Part shown: piece after piece, positions 8,419-15,533 of the stretch | How positions within the stretch are numbered: position 1 is the stretch's first letter | How the letters are laid out: every line of letters starts with the position of its first letter | Assembly: GCF_025165815.1 (NCBI RefSeq) | Contig: NZ_JAFFZE010000031.1 | Span: forward strand, 1-64,000 | Source: Actinophytocola gossypii | GTDB taxonomy: Bacteria; Actinomycetota; Actinomycetes; Mycobacteriales; Pseudonocardiaceae | Length of the DNA stretch: 64,000 bases | Reading direction: 5' to 3' | Notes under the pieces: model-generated | What the model was told of the DNA's origin: nothing | The model's input: the letters and a program-made list of their open reading frames with translations, nothing else | Database searches by the model: none | Translations under genes and position numbers: made by a program

Positions 8419-8457
8419 CTGCCGGATGAGCGCGGTCTACCGATTGAGCTACGGCGC
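8419..8457 (-). ncRNA. 5' half of a degenerate tRNA-like sequence
   Basis: Read on the minus strand from 8457, the sequence starts GCGCCGTAGCTCAATCGGTA, a textbook acceptor start plus D-arm. A poorly paired anticodon-like region with CAT in the loop position follows. No T-arm follows, and the sequence passes directly into the TROVE fragment. It is best read as half of a tRNA-like element cut by the event that truncated the TROVE gene. Confidence 0.5.
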
Positions 8458-8460
8458 GTT

Positions 8461-8519
8461 GCCGCTCCTGCGGGGTTCGAACCCGCAACACTTTGTTCCG
8501 GTAACCGATCGTCGTCGGC
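8461..8519 (-). ncRNA. degenerate tRNA-like sequence with intact T-arm
   Basis: On the minus strand the element begins GCCG at 8519 and ends CGGC at 8461, so the outer four acceptor pairs form. It includes a D-loop-like CGATCGGTTACCG and a perfect T-arm, GCGGG TTCGAAC CCCGC. The anticodon region (AACAAAGTGTT) has only a tiny hairpin, and the inner acceptor pairs fail. At 59 bases it is too short for a normal tRNA. It could be a decayed tRNA gene or a tRNA-mimic RNA. Confidence 0.5.
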
Positions 8520-8559
8520 CCGCGGTGTCGAGGGAGGATGGACAAGCAGTGCCGACCGG

Positions 8560-8621
8560 AGCCGGTGGCGGGTTTCGAACCCGCGTTTCCCCTGTGACAG
8601 AGGTAGCCGAACGACTCCGGC
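8560..8621 (-). ncRNA. degenerate tRNA-like sequence, Asp-type anticodon loop
   Basis: From 8621 downward the acceptor strands GCCGGAG and CACCGGC form six of seven pairs. An anticodon loop CTGTCAC (anticodon GTC, Asp) sits on a weak stem, and the T-arm GCGGG TTCGAAA CCCGC is perfect. The D-arm is shortened (GTTCGGCTAC) and no CCA is encoded. At 62 bases it is compact. It is one of three such elements in 200 bases, all on the same strand as the TROVE remnant. Confidence 0.5.
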
Positions 8622-8732
8622 CCGTCCTGCCTCGCGTTGCGGGCGGACGGTCGCGTGGTTCCGTCTGTCACGGATTGCGACGGATGTAACACTTTCGGGT
8701 GGTATTTAGGTTTGAACGGTGGGCGACCTGGC

Positions 8733-8762
8733 AACGTTGTAGTTGGTGAACTACGCAACGTT
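8733..8762. promoter_or_regulatory. inverted repeat upstream of the endolysin gene
   Basis: GTAGTT GGTG AACTAC (8739-8754) is a perfect 6-base inverted repeat. It is extended outwards by AACGTT on both sides, with a two-base bulge. It ends just before the ribosome site (ACGGAGG, 8764-8770) of the gene at 8781. It could be an operator, or a hairpin in the leader that affects translation. No regulator is adjacent to assign it to. Confidence 0.45.
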
Positions 8763-8780
8763 CACGGAGGTTCGGTCCCC

Positions 8781-9653
8781 ATGGCTCCCCTGAAGATCAT
8801 CAGCAGGCCCCGGTGGGGTGCTCGGCACGAGCGCGGGTTCGGTCCGGCGCCGTTGCCCGCGTCGGAGGTCTGGCTGCACCACTCGGTGACGATCGCGCCC
8901 GATCTGGCGTATGTCGACGCCAACCGCGATGGGGTCGACGACGACGAGGCGCGGGCGATGCGCACGCTCGAGGCCATCGGCGAGCAGCGGTTCGGGCGGG
9001 GCATCAGCTACACGTTCGCGGTGATGCCGTCGGGGCGGGTGTACGAGGGCCACGGGGTCGACCGGATCGGTGCGCACACCGGCGGCCGCAACTCGATCTC
9101 CCGCGCGATCGTGCTGGTCGGCGACTTCACCCGCTACGCGCTGACCGAGGCCCAACTCCGCGCGGTGGCGGCGTTGCTGCAGCACGGCCACGCCGCCGGC
9201 TGGTGGCGCCGCGCCCGGCTCAACGGCGGTCACCAGCAGGCCCCCGGCGCGTCCACCGCCTGCCCCGGCCGCTACGCGATGTCCGCCATTCCCCGCATCA
9301 ACCGGCTCGCGGCCGGCCCGCCGGTTGACCAAACCCCCGGAGAGGACGACGACGTGATCCGTTTCATGAAAGGCGACAGCCGCGCCCCGCTCCCCGGCGA
9401 CGGCGGCACCTACGGCGACGTGGTCTTCAAGGTCGAGTACGCCCACGAGTTCGGCGCCATCGCCGTCCGCACCAGGGTGCCGAACGCGAACGACCCCGGC
9501 TTCCGCGCCTACCTCGAAGCCGGCGGCACGGTGTACCAGGTCCCGCAGGCCGTCCTCGACGCCATCCCGGACAAGGCCAGCGCCCGCAAGGCCGACGGCG
9601 TGACCCCGGACCAGCCCACCACCCCGACCCCGAACGGCACCGACGCGCCGTAG
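8781..9653 (+). CDS. phage-like N-acetylmuramoyl-L-alanine amidase (PGRP/amidase_2 fold)
   Basis: 290 aa, from ATG 8781 behind ACGGAGG. The N-terminus KIISRPRWGARHERGFGPAP and the VWLHHSVT, GISYTFAVMPSGRVYEGHG, RAIVLVGDF and GGHQQAPGASTACPG segments make up the peptidoglycan-recognition/amidase_2 fold, with zinc-ligand histidines in the LHH and GHQ segments. It cleaves the amide bond between MurNAc and the stem peptide. No signal peptide is present, as in phage endolysins that need a holin. The tail from about residue 190 (DDDVIRFMKGD onward) looks like a separate small domain seen in actinophage proteins. It stands alone beside tRNA-like elements, so a phage origin is likely. Confidence 0.85.
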   Translation: MAPLKIISRPRWGARHERGFGPAPLPASEVWLHHSVTIAPDLAYVDANRDGVDDDEARAMRTLEAIGEQRFGRGISYTFAVMPSGRVYEGHGVDRIGAHTGGRNSISRAIVLVGDFTRYALTEAQLRAVAALLQHGHAAGWWRRARLNGGHQQAPGASTACPGRYAMSAIPRINRLAAGPPVDQTPGEDDDVIRFMKGDSRAPLPGDGGTYGDVVFKVEYAHEFGAIAVRTRVPNANDPGFRAYLEAGGTVYQVPQAVLDAIPDKASARKADGVTPDQPTTPTPNGTDAP

Positions 9654-9674
9654 CCGCCCGACGTTCCGTGGTTC

Positions 9675-10694
9675 TCAGCCGGTGCGGGGTGGGGCCAGGG
9701 ACTCGCGGTGGATGACCGTGGCCTCGACCTCCTCCACGCGGGGGTTGGGCTGCTGGGACTCCAGGGCCAGGGCGATCGCGCGGGCGCCGATCTCCACCAG
9801 GGGTAGGCGGACCGTCGTCAGCGCGGGGGTGACGTCCCTGGCGATCGGCATGTCGTCGAAGCCGACGACGGTGACGTCCTCGGGCACCGACAGGCCCCGC
9901 TCCCGCAGCACCGACAGCGCGCCGATCGCCATCGAGTCGTTCAGGGCGATGATCGCGGTCAGCCGGGGGTCGGCGTCCAGGAGTGCCGCCGTGGCCGCGG
10001 CGCCGCCGTCGCGGTCGAACTCGGCGTACTCGATGCGGCGGGCCGGCAGCGTGCGGCGGTACTCGCGCGCCGCCCGCCGGAGACCCGCCAGGCGGTCCGT
10101 GGTGGTGGTCAGCTGCTTGGGGGCCGCGACCACCCCGACGTGCCGGTGGCCCGCGGCGAAGATCTCCCGGCCGATCAGGTACGCGCCCTCCTCGTTCGCG
10201 GGCATCACCGCGTCCCCGGCGAGCTTGTGGCGGCCCACGACCGACACTCGCCCACCCGTGGCCATGTACGCGCTCAGCTTCGCGTTGAGTGACTTCGTGA
10301 ACCCCGGATCGTGGTAACCGGAACCCGCAAGGATGATCGCCTCGACCTGTTGGGCGCGCAGCAGTTCCACGTACTCCAGCTCCCGGTCGGGATCCCGGTA
10401 CGAGTTGCAGATGATCACCAGCCGGCCCTGCTCGCTCGCCACCCGCTGCAGGCCCCGGGTGATCTCGGCGAAATACGGGTCCGACACGTCGTGCACGATC
10501 ACGCCGACCGTCGTCCGATGCGACCTGGCCAGCAGCTGCGCGTGCGCGTTCGGCACGTACTGCAGCTCCTGCACCGCGCGCAGCACCCGCTCGCGAAGCT
10601 CCTCGGACACGATCTTCGGGCTGCCGTTCACGATCCGCGAGACCGTCGCAGCGGACACTCCCGCGCGCCGCGCGACATCGGCGAGCGTCGCCAC
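9675..10694 (-). CDS. LacI-family transcriptional regulator
   Basis: 339 aa from GTG 10694. The N-terminal helix-turn-helix and hinge are canonical (MATLADVARRAGVSAATVSR, then NGSPKIVSEELRERV), followed by a periplasmic-binding-protein-like effector domain (TVGVIVHDVSDPYFAEITRG; later LTAIIALNDSMAIGAL and VVGFDDMPIARDVTPALTT). It is divergent from the cupin gene. Three LacI-type palindromes lie at 10755, 11537 and 11579, in front of the cupin and permease genes, so it most likely represses the cupin/ABC/dehydrogenase unit until a sugar-like ligand binds. Confidence 0.93.
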   Translation of the reverse strand: MATLADVARRAGVSAATVSRIVNGSPKIVSEELRERVLRAVQELQYVPNAHAQLLARSHRTTVGVIVHDVSDPYFAEITRGLQRVASEQGRLVIICNSYRDPDRELEYVELLRAQQVEAIILAGSGYHDPGFTKSLNAKLSAYMATGGRVSVVGRHKLAGDAVMPANEEGAYLIGREIFAAGHRHVGVVAAPKQLTTTTDRLAGLRRAAREYRRTLPARRIEYAEFDRDGGAAATAALLDADPRLTAIIALNDSMAIGALSVLRERGLSVPEDVTVVGFDDMPIARDVTPALTTVRLPLVEIGARAIALALESQQPNPRVEEVEATVIHRESLAPPRTG

Positions 10695-10754
10695 CTCGCA
10701 CCTACCTTCACACCGTTGACGGCCGGCTCCCGCGGGCCTAGCGTCAGGTTACAA

Positions 10755-10768
10755 GGAAAGCCCTTTCC
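10755..10768. promoter_or_regulatory. LacI-type operator (site 1)
   Basis: GGAAAGCCCTTTCC has perfect 6-base arms (GGAAAG / CTTTCC) around a CC centre. It lies in the lacI-cupin divergent region, 18 bases before the GGAG ribosome site of the cupin transcript. The family consensus has a central CG, and this copy departs by one base. Confidence 0.7.
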
Positions 10769-10817
10769 TCGCCTCTGGAGGCCCCGATGCCCGCTCCGGA
10801 ATTCTATGTGATCTTCC

Positions 10818-11534
10818 ATGGCTGACCCACTACCCGGAGGGGTTGGCGTTTCGCGTCTCTGCGTGTACGACACGGTCACCCCGGACGGGCTTCCCGGTGG
10901 CACCCCGCACCTGCATCTCTGCTGCACCGAGGCCTACGTCGTCACCGGCGGCAGCGGCGCCGTCCAGACCATCTCCGGCGACGGCTTCGCCGAGTACGAG
11001 CTCGCGCCGGGCACCGTCCTGTGGTTCACCCCTGGCACCGTCCACCGGCTGGTCAACCACGGCGGCCTCGACATCGTCGTGATCATGGGCAACTCCGGCC
11101 TCCCCGAGGCGGGCGACGCGGTCCTCACCTTCCCGCCGGACGTCCTCGCCGACCCCGACCGGTACGCCGAGGCCGCCGCGCTGCCGGGCGGCGGGGCGCC
11201 GGGTACCGACGTCCGCTCCGCCTACGCCCGCCGCGACCTCGCCATCGAGGGGTTCACCCGACTGCGTGACGCCGTCGAGCGGGACGGCCCGCGGGCGATG
11301 GCCGAGTTCCACGCCGCCGCCGCGGCGCTCAAACAGCCCCAGCTCGACACCTGGCGCAACCGCTGGGAGAACGGGGCGTTCCGCGCCGCCCAGGTGACCG
11401 GCGTGCACCTCGACGCCCTCGCCAGGGGGGACGCCACCCACCTGACGCACGCCCGCGTGACCGCGTTCGCCGAGCCGGCCGAGCGCGGCCGGCTCGGTAT
11501 GTGCGGGCGGCTCGACACCTACCGTCCGGAGTAG
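10818..11534 (+). CDS. cupin-fold protein, probable N-terminal frameshift
   Basis: 238 aa from ATG 10818. The double-stranded beta-helix motifs are clear: TPHLHLCCTEAYVVTGGSGA, then APGTVLWFTPGTVHRLVN with metal-ligand-type His residues. A small-molecule isomerase or binding role linked to the downstream catabolic genes is plausible. ATG 10818 has no ribosome site. ATG 10787 has an excellent one (GGAGG, spacing about 7) and reads MPAPEFYVIFHG before a TGA at 10823, in another frame. That peptide looks like the missing N-terminus, so a one-base indel near 10817-10824 may have split the gene. Regulated by LacI site 1 by position. Confidence 0.8.
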   Translation: MADPLPGGVGVSRLCVYDTVTPDGLPGGTPHLHLCCTEAYVVTGGSGAVQTISGDGFAEYELAPGTVLWFTPGTVHRLVNHGGLDIVVIMGNSGLPEAGDAVLTFPPDVLADPDRYAEAAALPGGGAPGTDVRSAYARRDLAIEGFTRLRDAVERDGPRAMAEFHAAAAALKQPQLDTWRNRWENGAFRAAQVTGVHLDALARGDATHLTHARVTAFAEPAERGRLGMCGRLDTYRPE

Positions 11535-11536
11535 CG

Positions 11537-11550
11537 GGAAAGCCCTTGCC
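11537..11550. promoter_or_regulatory. LacI-type operator (site 2)
   Basis: GGAAAGCCCTTGCC lies just after the cupin stop and matches site 1 at 13 of 14 positions. With site 3 it brackets the probable promoter of the ABC-transporter genes. The centre-to-centre distance to site 3 is 42 bases, four helical turns, which suits cooperative binding or looping. Confidence 0.65.
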
Positions 11551-11578
11551 TGAACCCCGGTAACCGAATACAGTCGCA

Positions 11579-11592
11579 GGAAAGCGCTTACC
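11579..11592. promoter_or_regulatory. LacI-type operator (site 3)
   Basis: GGAAAGCGCTTACC has the classical central CG of LacI-family operators, within the longer symmetric context AGGAAAGCGCTTACCT. It lies 65 bases before the permease start at 11657. Confidence 0.75.
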
Positions 11593-11656
11593 TGCCGGAT
11601 ATGTCCGAGTGTCCGCCGGGCGACGCGATCATCGTGGAGAAGGTGGTGTCCTAGGG

Positions 11657-12544
11657 ATGTCGAGCGGGATGTCGAGCATCGTGGCCGACGCGCGACAGGA
11701 CGGGGACCAGGAACCCGGCGGCGACGCACCGCCGGCGCGCCGGTTCGACCTCGGCGGACAGCTGCTGCGGCTGTGGGAGGCGGTCTGGCGCCCGGGCATC
11801 CTGCTCGCGATCGTCTTCTTCTTCTGGTGGCTCGCCTCCGCGCAGGAGTGGATGCCGCACTACCTGGTGCCCACCCCGGGTCAGGTGTGGGACCGGATGG
11901 CGCAGGACTGGTCGTCGCTGATGTACCACTCCTACGTCACTCTCTGGGAGACCGTCGTCGGGTTCGTGATCGCCAGCGTGCTCGGCCTGGCGACCGCCGT
12001 CCTGATCGCGTACTCGCGCACGATGGACAAGGCGCTGTACCCGATCGTGTTGTTCGCCCAGGTGATCCCGAAGATCGCCATCGCGCCGCTGCTGGTGGTG
12101 TGGTTCGGCAACGGCCTCGCCCCGAAGATCATCCTGGCCGTGCTGATCGCGTTCTTCCCGGTGGTGGTCTCCGGTGTCGCCGGGCTGCGCTCCACCGACC
12201 CGGAGCTGCTGGAGCTGTCGGCCACGATGGGCGCGTCCCGTTGGCAGACGTTCCGCAAGATCCGCTTCCCCAACGCCCTGCCGCACCTGATGGCCGGCGA
12301 GAAGGTCGCGGTGACGCTGGCGGTGGTCGGCGCCGTGGTCGGGGAGTTCGTCGGCGCCAGCGAGGGCCTCGGCTACGTGCTGTTGCTGGCCAACGGAAAC
12401 CTGGACTCGGCGATGCTGTTCGCCGCGCTGATCCTGATGTCGCTGATCGGAATCCTGCTGTTCGTGGTGGTGGAGGTGGCCGAGGCGCTGCTGATCCCGT
12501 GGCACGCCAGCCGCCGCTCGACCACCCCGCTCACCACTTCCTGA
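11657..12544 (+). CDS. ABC transporter permease (SsuC/TauC/ThiX type)
   Basis: 295 aa from ATG 11657. A purine-rich GAGAAGGTGG lies some 11 bases upstream, which decides the start over GTG 11609. About six membrane helices are visible. The cytoplasmic EAA-type loop reads LELSATMGASRWQTFRKIRFPNALP. The family imports taurine, sulfonates, nitrate or thiamine precursors with an NMT1-like binding protein. Here it is followed in the same direction by that binding protein and by the ATPase, and it is controlled by LacI sites 2 and 3 by position. Confidence 0.92.
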   Translation: MSSGMSSIVADARQDGDQEPGGDAPPARRFDLGGQLLRLWEAVWRPGILLAIVFFFWWLASAQEWMPHYLVPTPGQVWDRMAQDWSSLMYHSYVTLWETVVGFVIASVLGLATAVLIAYSRTMDKALYPIVLFAQVIPKIAIAPLLVVWFGNGLAPKIILAVLIAFFPVVVSGVAGLRSTDPELLELSATMGASRWQTFRKIRFPNALPHLMAGEKVAVTLAVVGAVVGEFVGASEGLGYVLLLANGNLDSAMLFAALILMSLIGILLFVVVEVAEALLIPWHASRRSTTPLTTS

Positions 12545-12555
12545 AAGGCTTGCCA

Positions 12556-13581
12556 ATGAATGCCAAGCGCTACGCAGTAGCTCTCACCGCGGTCCTGGCG
12601 CTCGGAGCGTGCGCGCCGGGCGGCGGCCCGGACAGCGGCGACGGCACCGGCGCCGCCCCGCCTGACGCCGACAAGGTGACGCTGACGCTGAACTGGGTGC
12701 CCTACGGCGAGCACGCGCCGTTCTACTACGGCATCGAGCAGGGTTACTACGCCGACGAGGGCATCGATCTGAAGATCCAGCCGGGCAACGGCTCCGGCAC
12801 CACGATCCAGGCCGTGGCGCAGGGCCAGACCACGTTCGGCTGGGCCGACACCCCGGCGCTGCTGCACGGAATCAGCGAGGGCATGCCGGTCAAGAGCGTC
12901 GGCGTGTTCCTGCAGAAGGGACCGGCGTCGCTGGAGTTCCTGTCCGAGCAGAACATCAGCTCCCCGCAGGACCTGAAGGGCAAGACCGTCGGCGGCACCC
13001 CGGGCGACGCCATGTACGCGACGTTCCCCGCGTGGCTGGCGGCCAACGGACTCAAGCCAGGCGACGTCGAGGTCGTCAACATGGACGCGGCCAACAAGAT
13101 CGCGCAGCTCGCCGAGGGCCAGGTCGACGCGATCATGGGCTTCTTCCACGACCAGGGCCCCACGATCGAGGCCCGCACCGGCAAGCAGGTCGACTACCTG
13201 CTGTTCGCCGACTCCGGGCTGAACATGCTCGGCACCGGCATCGTCGCCAACGAGGACACCCTGACGAACAAGGCCGACCTGGTCAGCCGGTTCGTCCGCG
13301 CCACCCAGAAGTCCTGGTCCGAGGCCGTCACCGACATCCCGGCCGCGGCCAAGGCGATGGCCGACGGCGCCGAGAACGAGCCGCCGCTGGAGGTGCTGGA
13401 GCAGCAGCTGGAGCTCGCGGAACCGTTGCTGCAGCTGGACACCGCCGGCCAGCCGGGCGTGAACACCGAGGAGCAGTGGCAGGGCACCATCGACCTGATG
13501 GCCCAGTACGCGGACCTGAAGAACGCGGCCGACCCGGCGACCTACTGGGACGGCAGCCACGCGGACGGGTCGGGGTCCTGA
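12556..13581 (+). CDS. ABC transporter substrate-binding lipoprotein (NMT1/THI5-like)
   Basis: 341 aa. The N-terminus MNAKRYAVALTAVLALGAC is a lipoprotein signal with lipobox LGAC, so the mature protein is tethered outside the membrane. VTLTLNWVPYGEHAPFYYGI and the EQGYYADEGIDLKIQPGNGS stretch are the hallmark of NMT1/ThiY-type proteins that bind pyrimidine precursors, sulfonates and similar small ligands. The stop overlaps the ATPase start by one base (TGATG). Its linkage to LacI and sugar-type enzymes makes the usual thiamine-precursor ligand doubtful. Confidence 0.92.
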   Translation: MNAKRYAVALTAVLALGACAPGGGPDSGDGTGAAPPDADKVTLTLNWVPYGEHAPFYYGIEQGYYADEGIDLKIQPGNGSGTTIQAVAQGQTTFGWADTPALLHGISEGMPVKSVGVFLQKGPASLEFLSEQNISSPQDLKGKTVGGTPGDAMYATFPAWLAANGLKPGDVEVVNMDAANKIAQLAEGQVDAIMGFFHDQGPTIEARTGKQVDYLLFADSGLNMLGTGIVANEDTLTNKADLVSRFVRATQKSWSEAVTDIPAAAKAMADGAENEPPLEVLEQQLELAEPLLQLDTAGQPGVNTEEQWQGTIDLMAQYADLKNAADPATYWDGSHADGSGS

Positions 13582-14366
13582 TGACCGGCACCCTCACCGG
13601 CACCGCCGTCGACGTCACCGACCTGACCGTCCGCTTCCAGTCGAAGCGCTCCAGCACGACCGCCCTGGACGATGTCACCATGCGCGTCGACGCCGGCGAG
13701 TTCATCAGCATCGTCGGCCCGTCCGGGTGCGGGAAGTCCACCCTGCTCAAGGTGGTCGCCGGCCTGGTGCGCCCGACCACCGGTTCGGTCAGCGTGCACG
13801 GCGAGGCGGTCACCGGGCCGCAGCGCAACATCGGCTTCGCGTTCCAACGCGCCGCGCTGCTGGAGTGGCGCGGGGTGCGCAAGAACATCCTGCTGCAGGC
13901 CGAGATGCGCGGCATGGACAAGGCACGGGCCGCGGCGCGGGCGGACGAGCTGATCGAGCTGACCGGGCTGTCCGGGTTCGAGAAGGCGCTGCCGCACGAG
14001 CTGTCCGGCGGCATGCAGCAGCGGGTGGCACTGTGCCGCGCGCTGCTGCACGAGCCGCCGGTACTGCTGATGGACGAGCCGTTCGGTGCGCTGGACGCGC
14101 TCACCCGCGAGCAGCTCAACGCCGAGCTGAACCGGATCTGGCGGGAGACCGGCACGACGATCCTGCTGGTCACCCACTCCATCGCCGAGGCGGTGTTCCT
14201 CGGCACCAGGGTGGAGGTGATGAGCCCGCGCCCGGGCAGGCTGATGCGCACGCTGGAGGTCGACCTGCCCAGGGAGCGGGACTACGCGCAGGTGATGACC
14301 GAACCCGGGTTCGGCACCCTCACCCGCGAGATCCGTGAACTCCTCGGCTCGACCAGCAACCACTGA
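13581..14366 (+). CDS. ABC transporter ATP-binding protein (SsuB/TauB type)
   Basis: 261 aa from ATG 13581. Walker A is GPSGCGKSTLLK, the Q-loop is AFQRAALLEWR, the signature is ELSGGMQQRVALCRAL, Walker B is VLLMDEPFGALD and the switch His is in LLVTHSIAEAV. All catalytic elements are present. The DEPFGALDALTREQLN stretch and the NTLL-like insert are typical of the nitrate/sulfonate/taurine subfamily. It completes the importer with the two preceding genes. Confidence 0.94.
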   Translation: MTGTLTGTAVDVTDLTVRFQSKRSSTTALDDVTMRVDAGEFISIVGPSGCGKSTLLKVVAGLVRPTTGSVSVHGEAVTGPQRNIGFAFQRAALLEWRGVRKNILLQAEMRGMDKARAAARADELIELTGLSGFEKALPHELSGGMQQRVALCRALLHEPPVLLMDEPFGALDALTREQLNAELNRIWRETGTTILLVTHSIAEAVFLGTRVEVMSPRPGRLMRTLEVDLPRERDYAQVMTEPGFGTLTREIRELLGSTSNH

Positions 14367-14384
14367 TACTGGAGGAATCGCAGC

Positions 14385-15533
14385 ATGTCCCGTAGGTCCA
14401 TCGGCATCGTGCTCAACGGCGTGACCGGGCGCATGGGGTACCGGCAGCACCTGGTCCGCTCGCTGCTGGCCATCCGGGACGACGGCGGCCTGCCCCTGGC
14501 CGACGGCACCGTGCTGTGGCCGGAGCCGGTCCTGGTCGGGCGCAACGAGCACAAGCTCGCCGAGATCGCCCACCGGCACGGCCTGTCCGACTGGACCACC
14601 GACCTGCCGTCCGCGCTGGCCCGCGACGACGTGGAGATCTACTTCGACGCGCTGACCACCGACCGCCGGGAGAAGGCGATCGCGTCGGCGTTGGAGGCGG
14701 GCAAGCACGTCTACACCGAGAAGCCGGTCGCCACCGACCTCGACGGCGCGCTCGCCCTTGCCCGCGCGGCCGAGGCGGCCGGGGTGAAGGTCGGCGTGGT
14801 GGCCGACAAGATCTTCCTGCCCGGGCTGGTGAAGCTGAAGCGGTTGGTGGACAGCGGTTTCTTCGGCCGGGTGCTGTCGGTGCGCTGCGAGTTCGGCTAC
14901 TGGGTGTTCGAGGGCGACTGGCAGTCGGCGCAGCGGCCGTCGTGGAACTACCGCCGCGAGGACGGCGGCGGCATGGTGCTGGACATGTTCCCGCACTGGC
15001 ACTACGTGCTCGAGCACCTGCTCGGCCCGGTGCGCGCGGTGCGCTGCACGACCGCCACGCACATCCCGCGCCGCTTCGACGAGAACGGCGAGGAGTACGC
15101 GGCCACCGCCGAGGACGCCGCGTACGCGACCTTCGAGCTGGACGACGGGATCATCGCGCAGTTCAACTCGTCCTGGGCGGTGCGGGTGTTCCGCGACGAG
15201 CTGGTCGAGTTCCAGGTGGACGGTACGCACGGGAGCGCGGTCGCCGGCCTGCGGAACTGCCGCGCGCAGCGGCGGGAGGCGACGCCGAGGTCGGTGTGGA
15301 ACCCGGACCTGCCGCCGAGCGCCGACCAGCGCGGCGACTGGGCGACGGTGCCGGACAACCAGGAGTTCGGCAACGGGTTCCGGGTGCAGTGGGAGCGGTT
15401 CCTGCGGCACGTGGTGAGCGACGAGCCGTTCCCGTGGGACCTGCACGCGGCCGCCCGCGGCGTGCAGCTGGCCGAACTGGCCCTGCGCTCGGCCGGCGAG
15501 GGCCGGCGGATCGAGATCCCGGAGCTGGCCTGA
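14385..15533 (+). CDS. Gfo/Idh/MocA-family oxidoreductase
   Basis: 382 aa starting at ATG 14385, with GGAGG about 11 bases upstream. The N-terminal Rossmann region (GIVLNGVTGRMGYRQH) and the KHVYTEKPVATDLDGALALA segment, with the EKP motif, define the family. These NAD(P)-dependent enzymes oxidise or reduce sugars and cyclitols. An overlapping stop/start couples it to the DUF993 gene. Together with that gene and the TIM-barrel isomerase it forms the likely catabolic core of the LacI-controlled unit. The substrate is unknown. Confidence 0.9.
   Translation: MSRRSIGIVLNGVTGRMGYRQHLVRSLLAIRDDGGLPLADGTVLWPEPVLVGRNEHKLAEIAHRHGLSDWTTDLPSALARDDVEIYFDALTTDRREKAIASALEAGKHVYTEKPVATDLDGALALARAAEAAGVKVGVVADKIFLPGLVKLKRLVDSGFFGRVLSVRCEFGYWVFEGDWQSAQRPSWNYRREDGGGMVLDMFPHWHYVLEHLLGPVRAVRCTTATHIPRRFDENGEEYAATAEDAAYATFELDDGIIAQFNSSWAVRVFRDELVEFQVDGTHGSAVAGLRNCRAQRREATPRSVWNPDLPPSADQRGDWATVPDNQEFGNGFRVQWERFLRHVVSDEPFPWDLHAAARGVQLAELALRSAGEGRRIEIPELA

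Noticed and set aside
8396-8758. N-terminal extension of the TROVE remnant as one 208-residue protein
   Set aside because: The extension is translated tRNA-like sequence (for example VAQSVDRAHP from a D-arm) and has no TROVE similarity, so the coding remnant is limited to 8132-8395.
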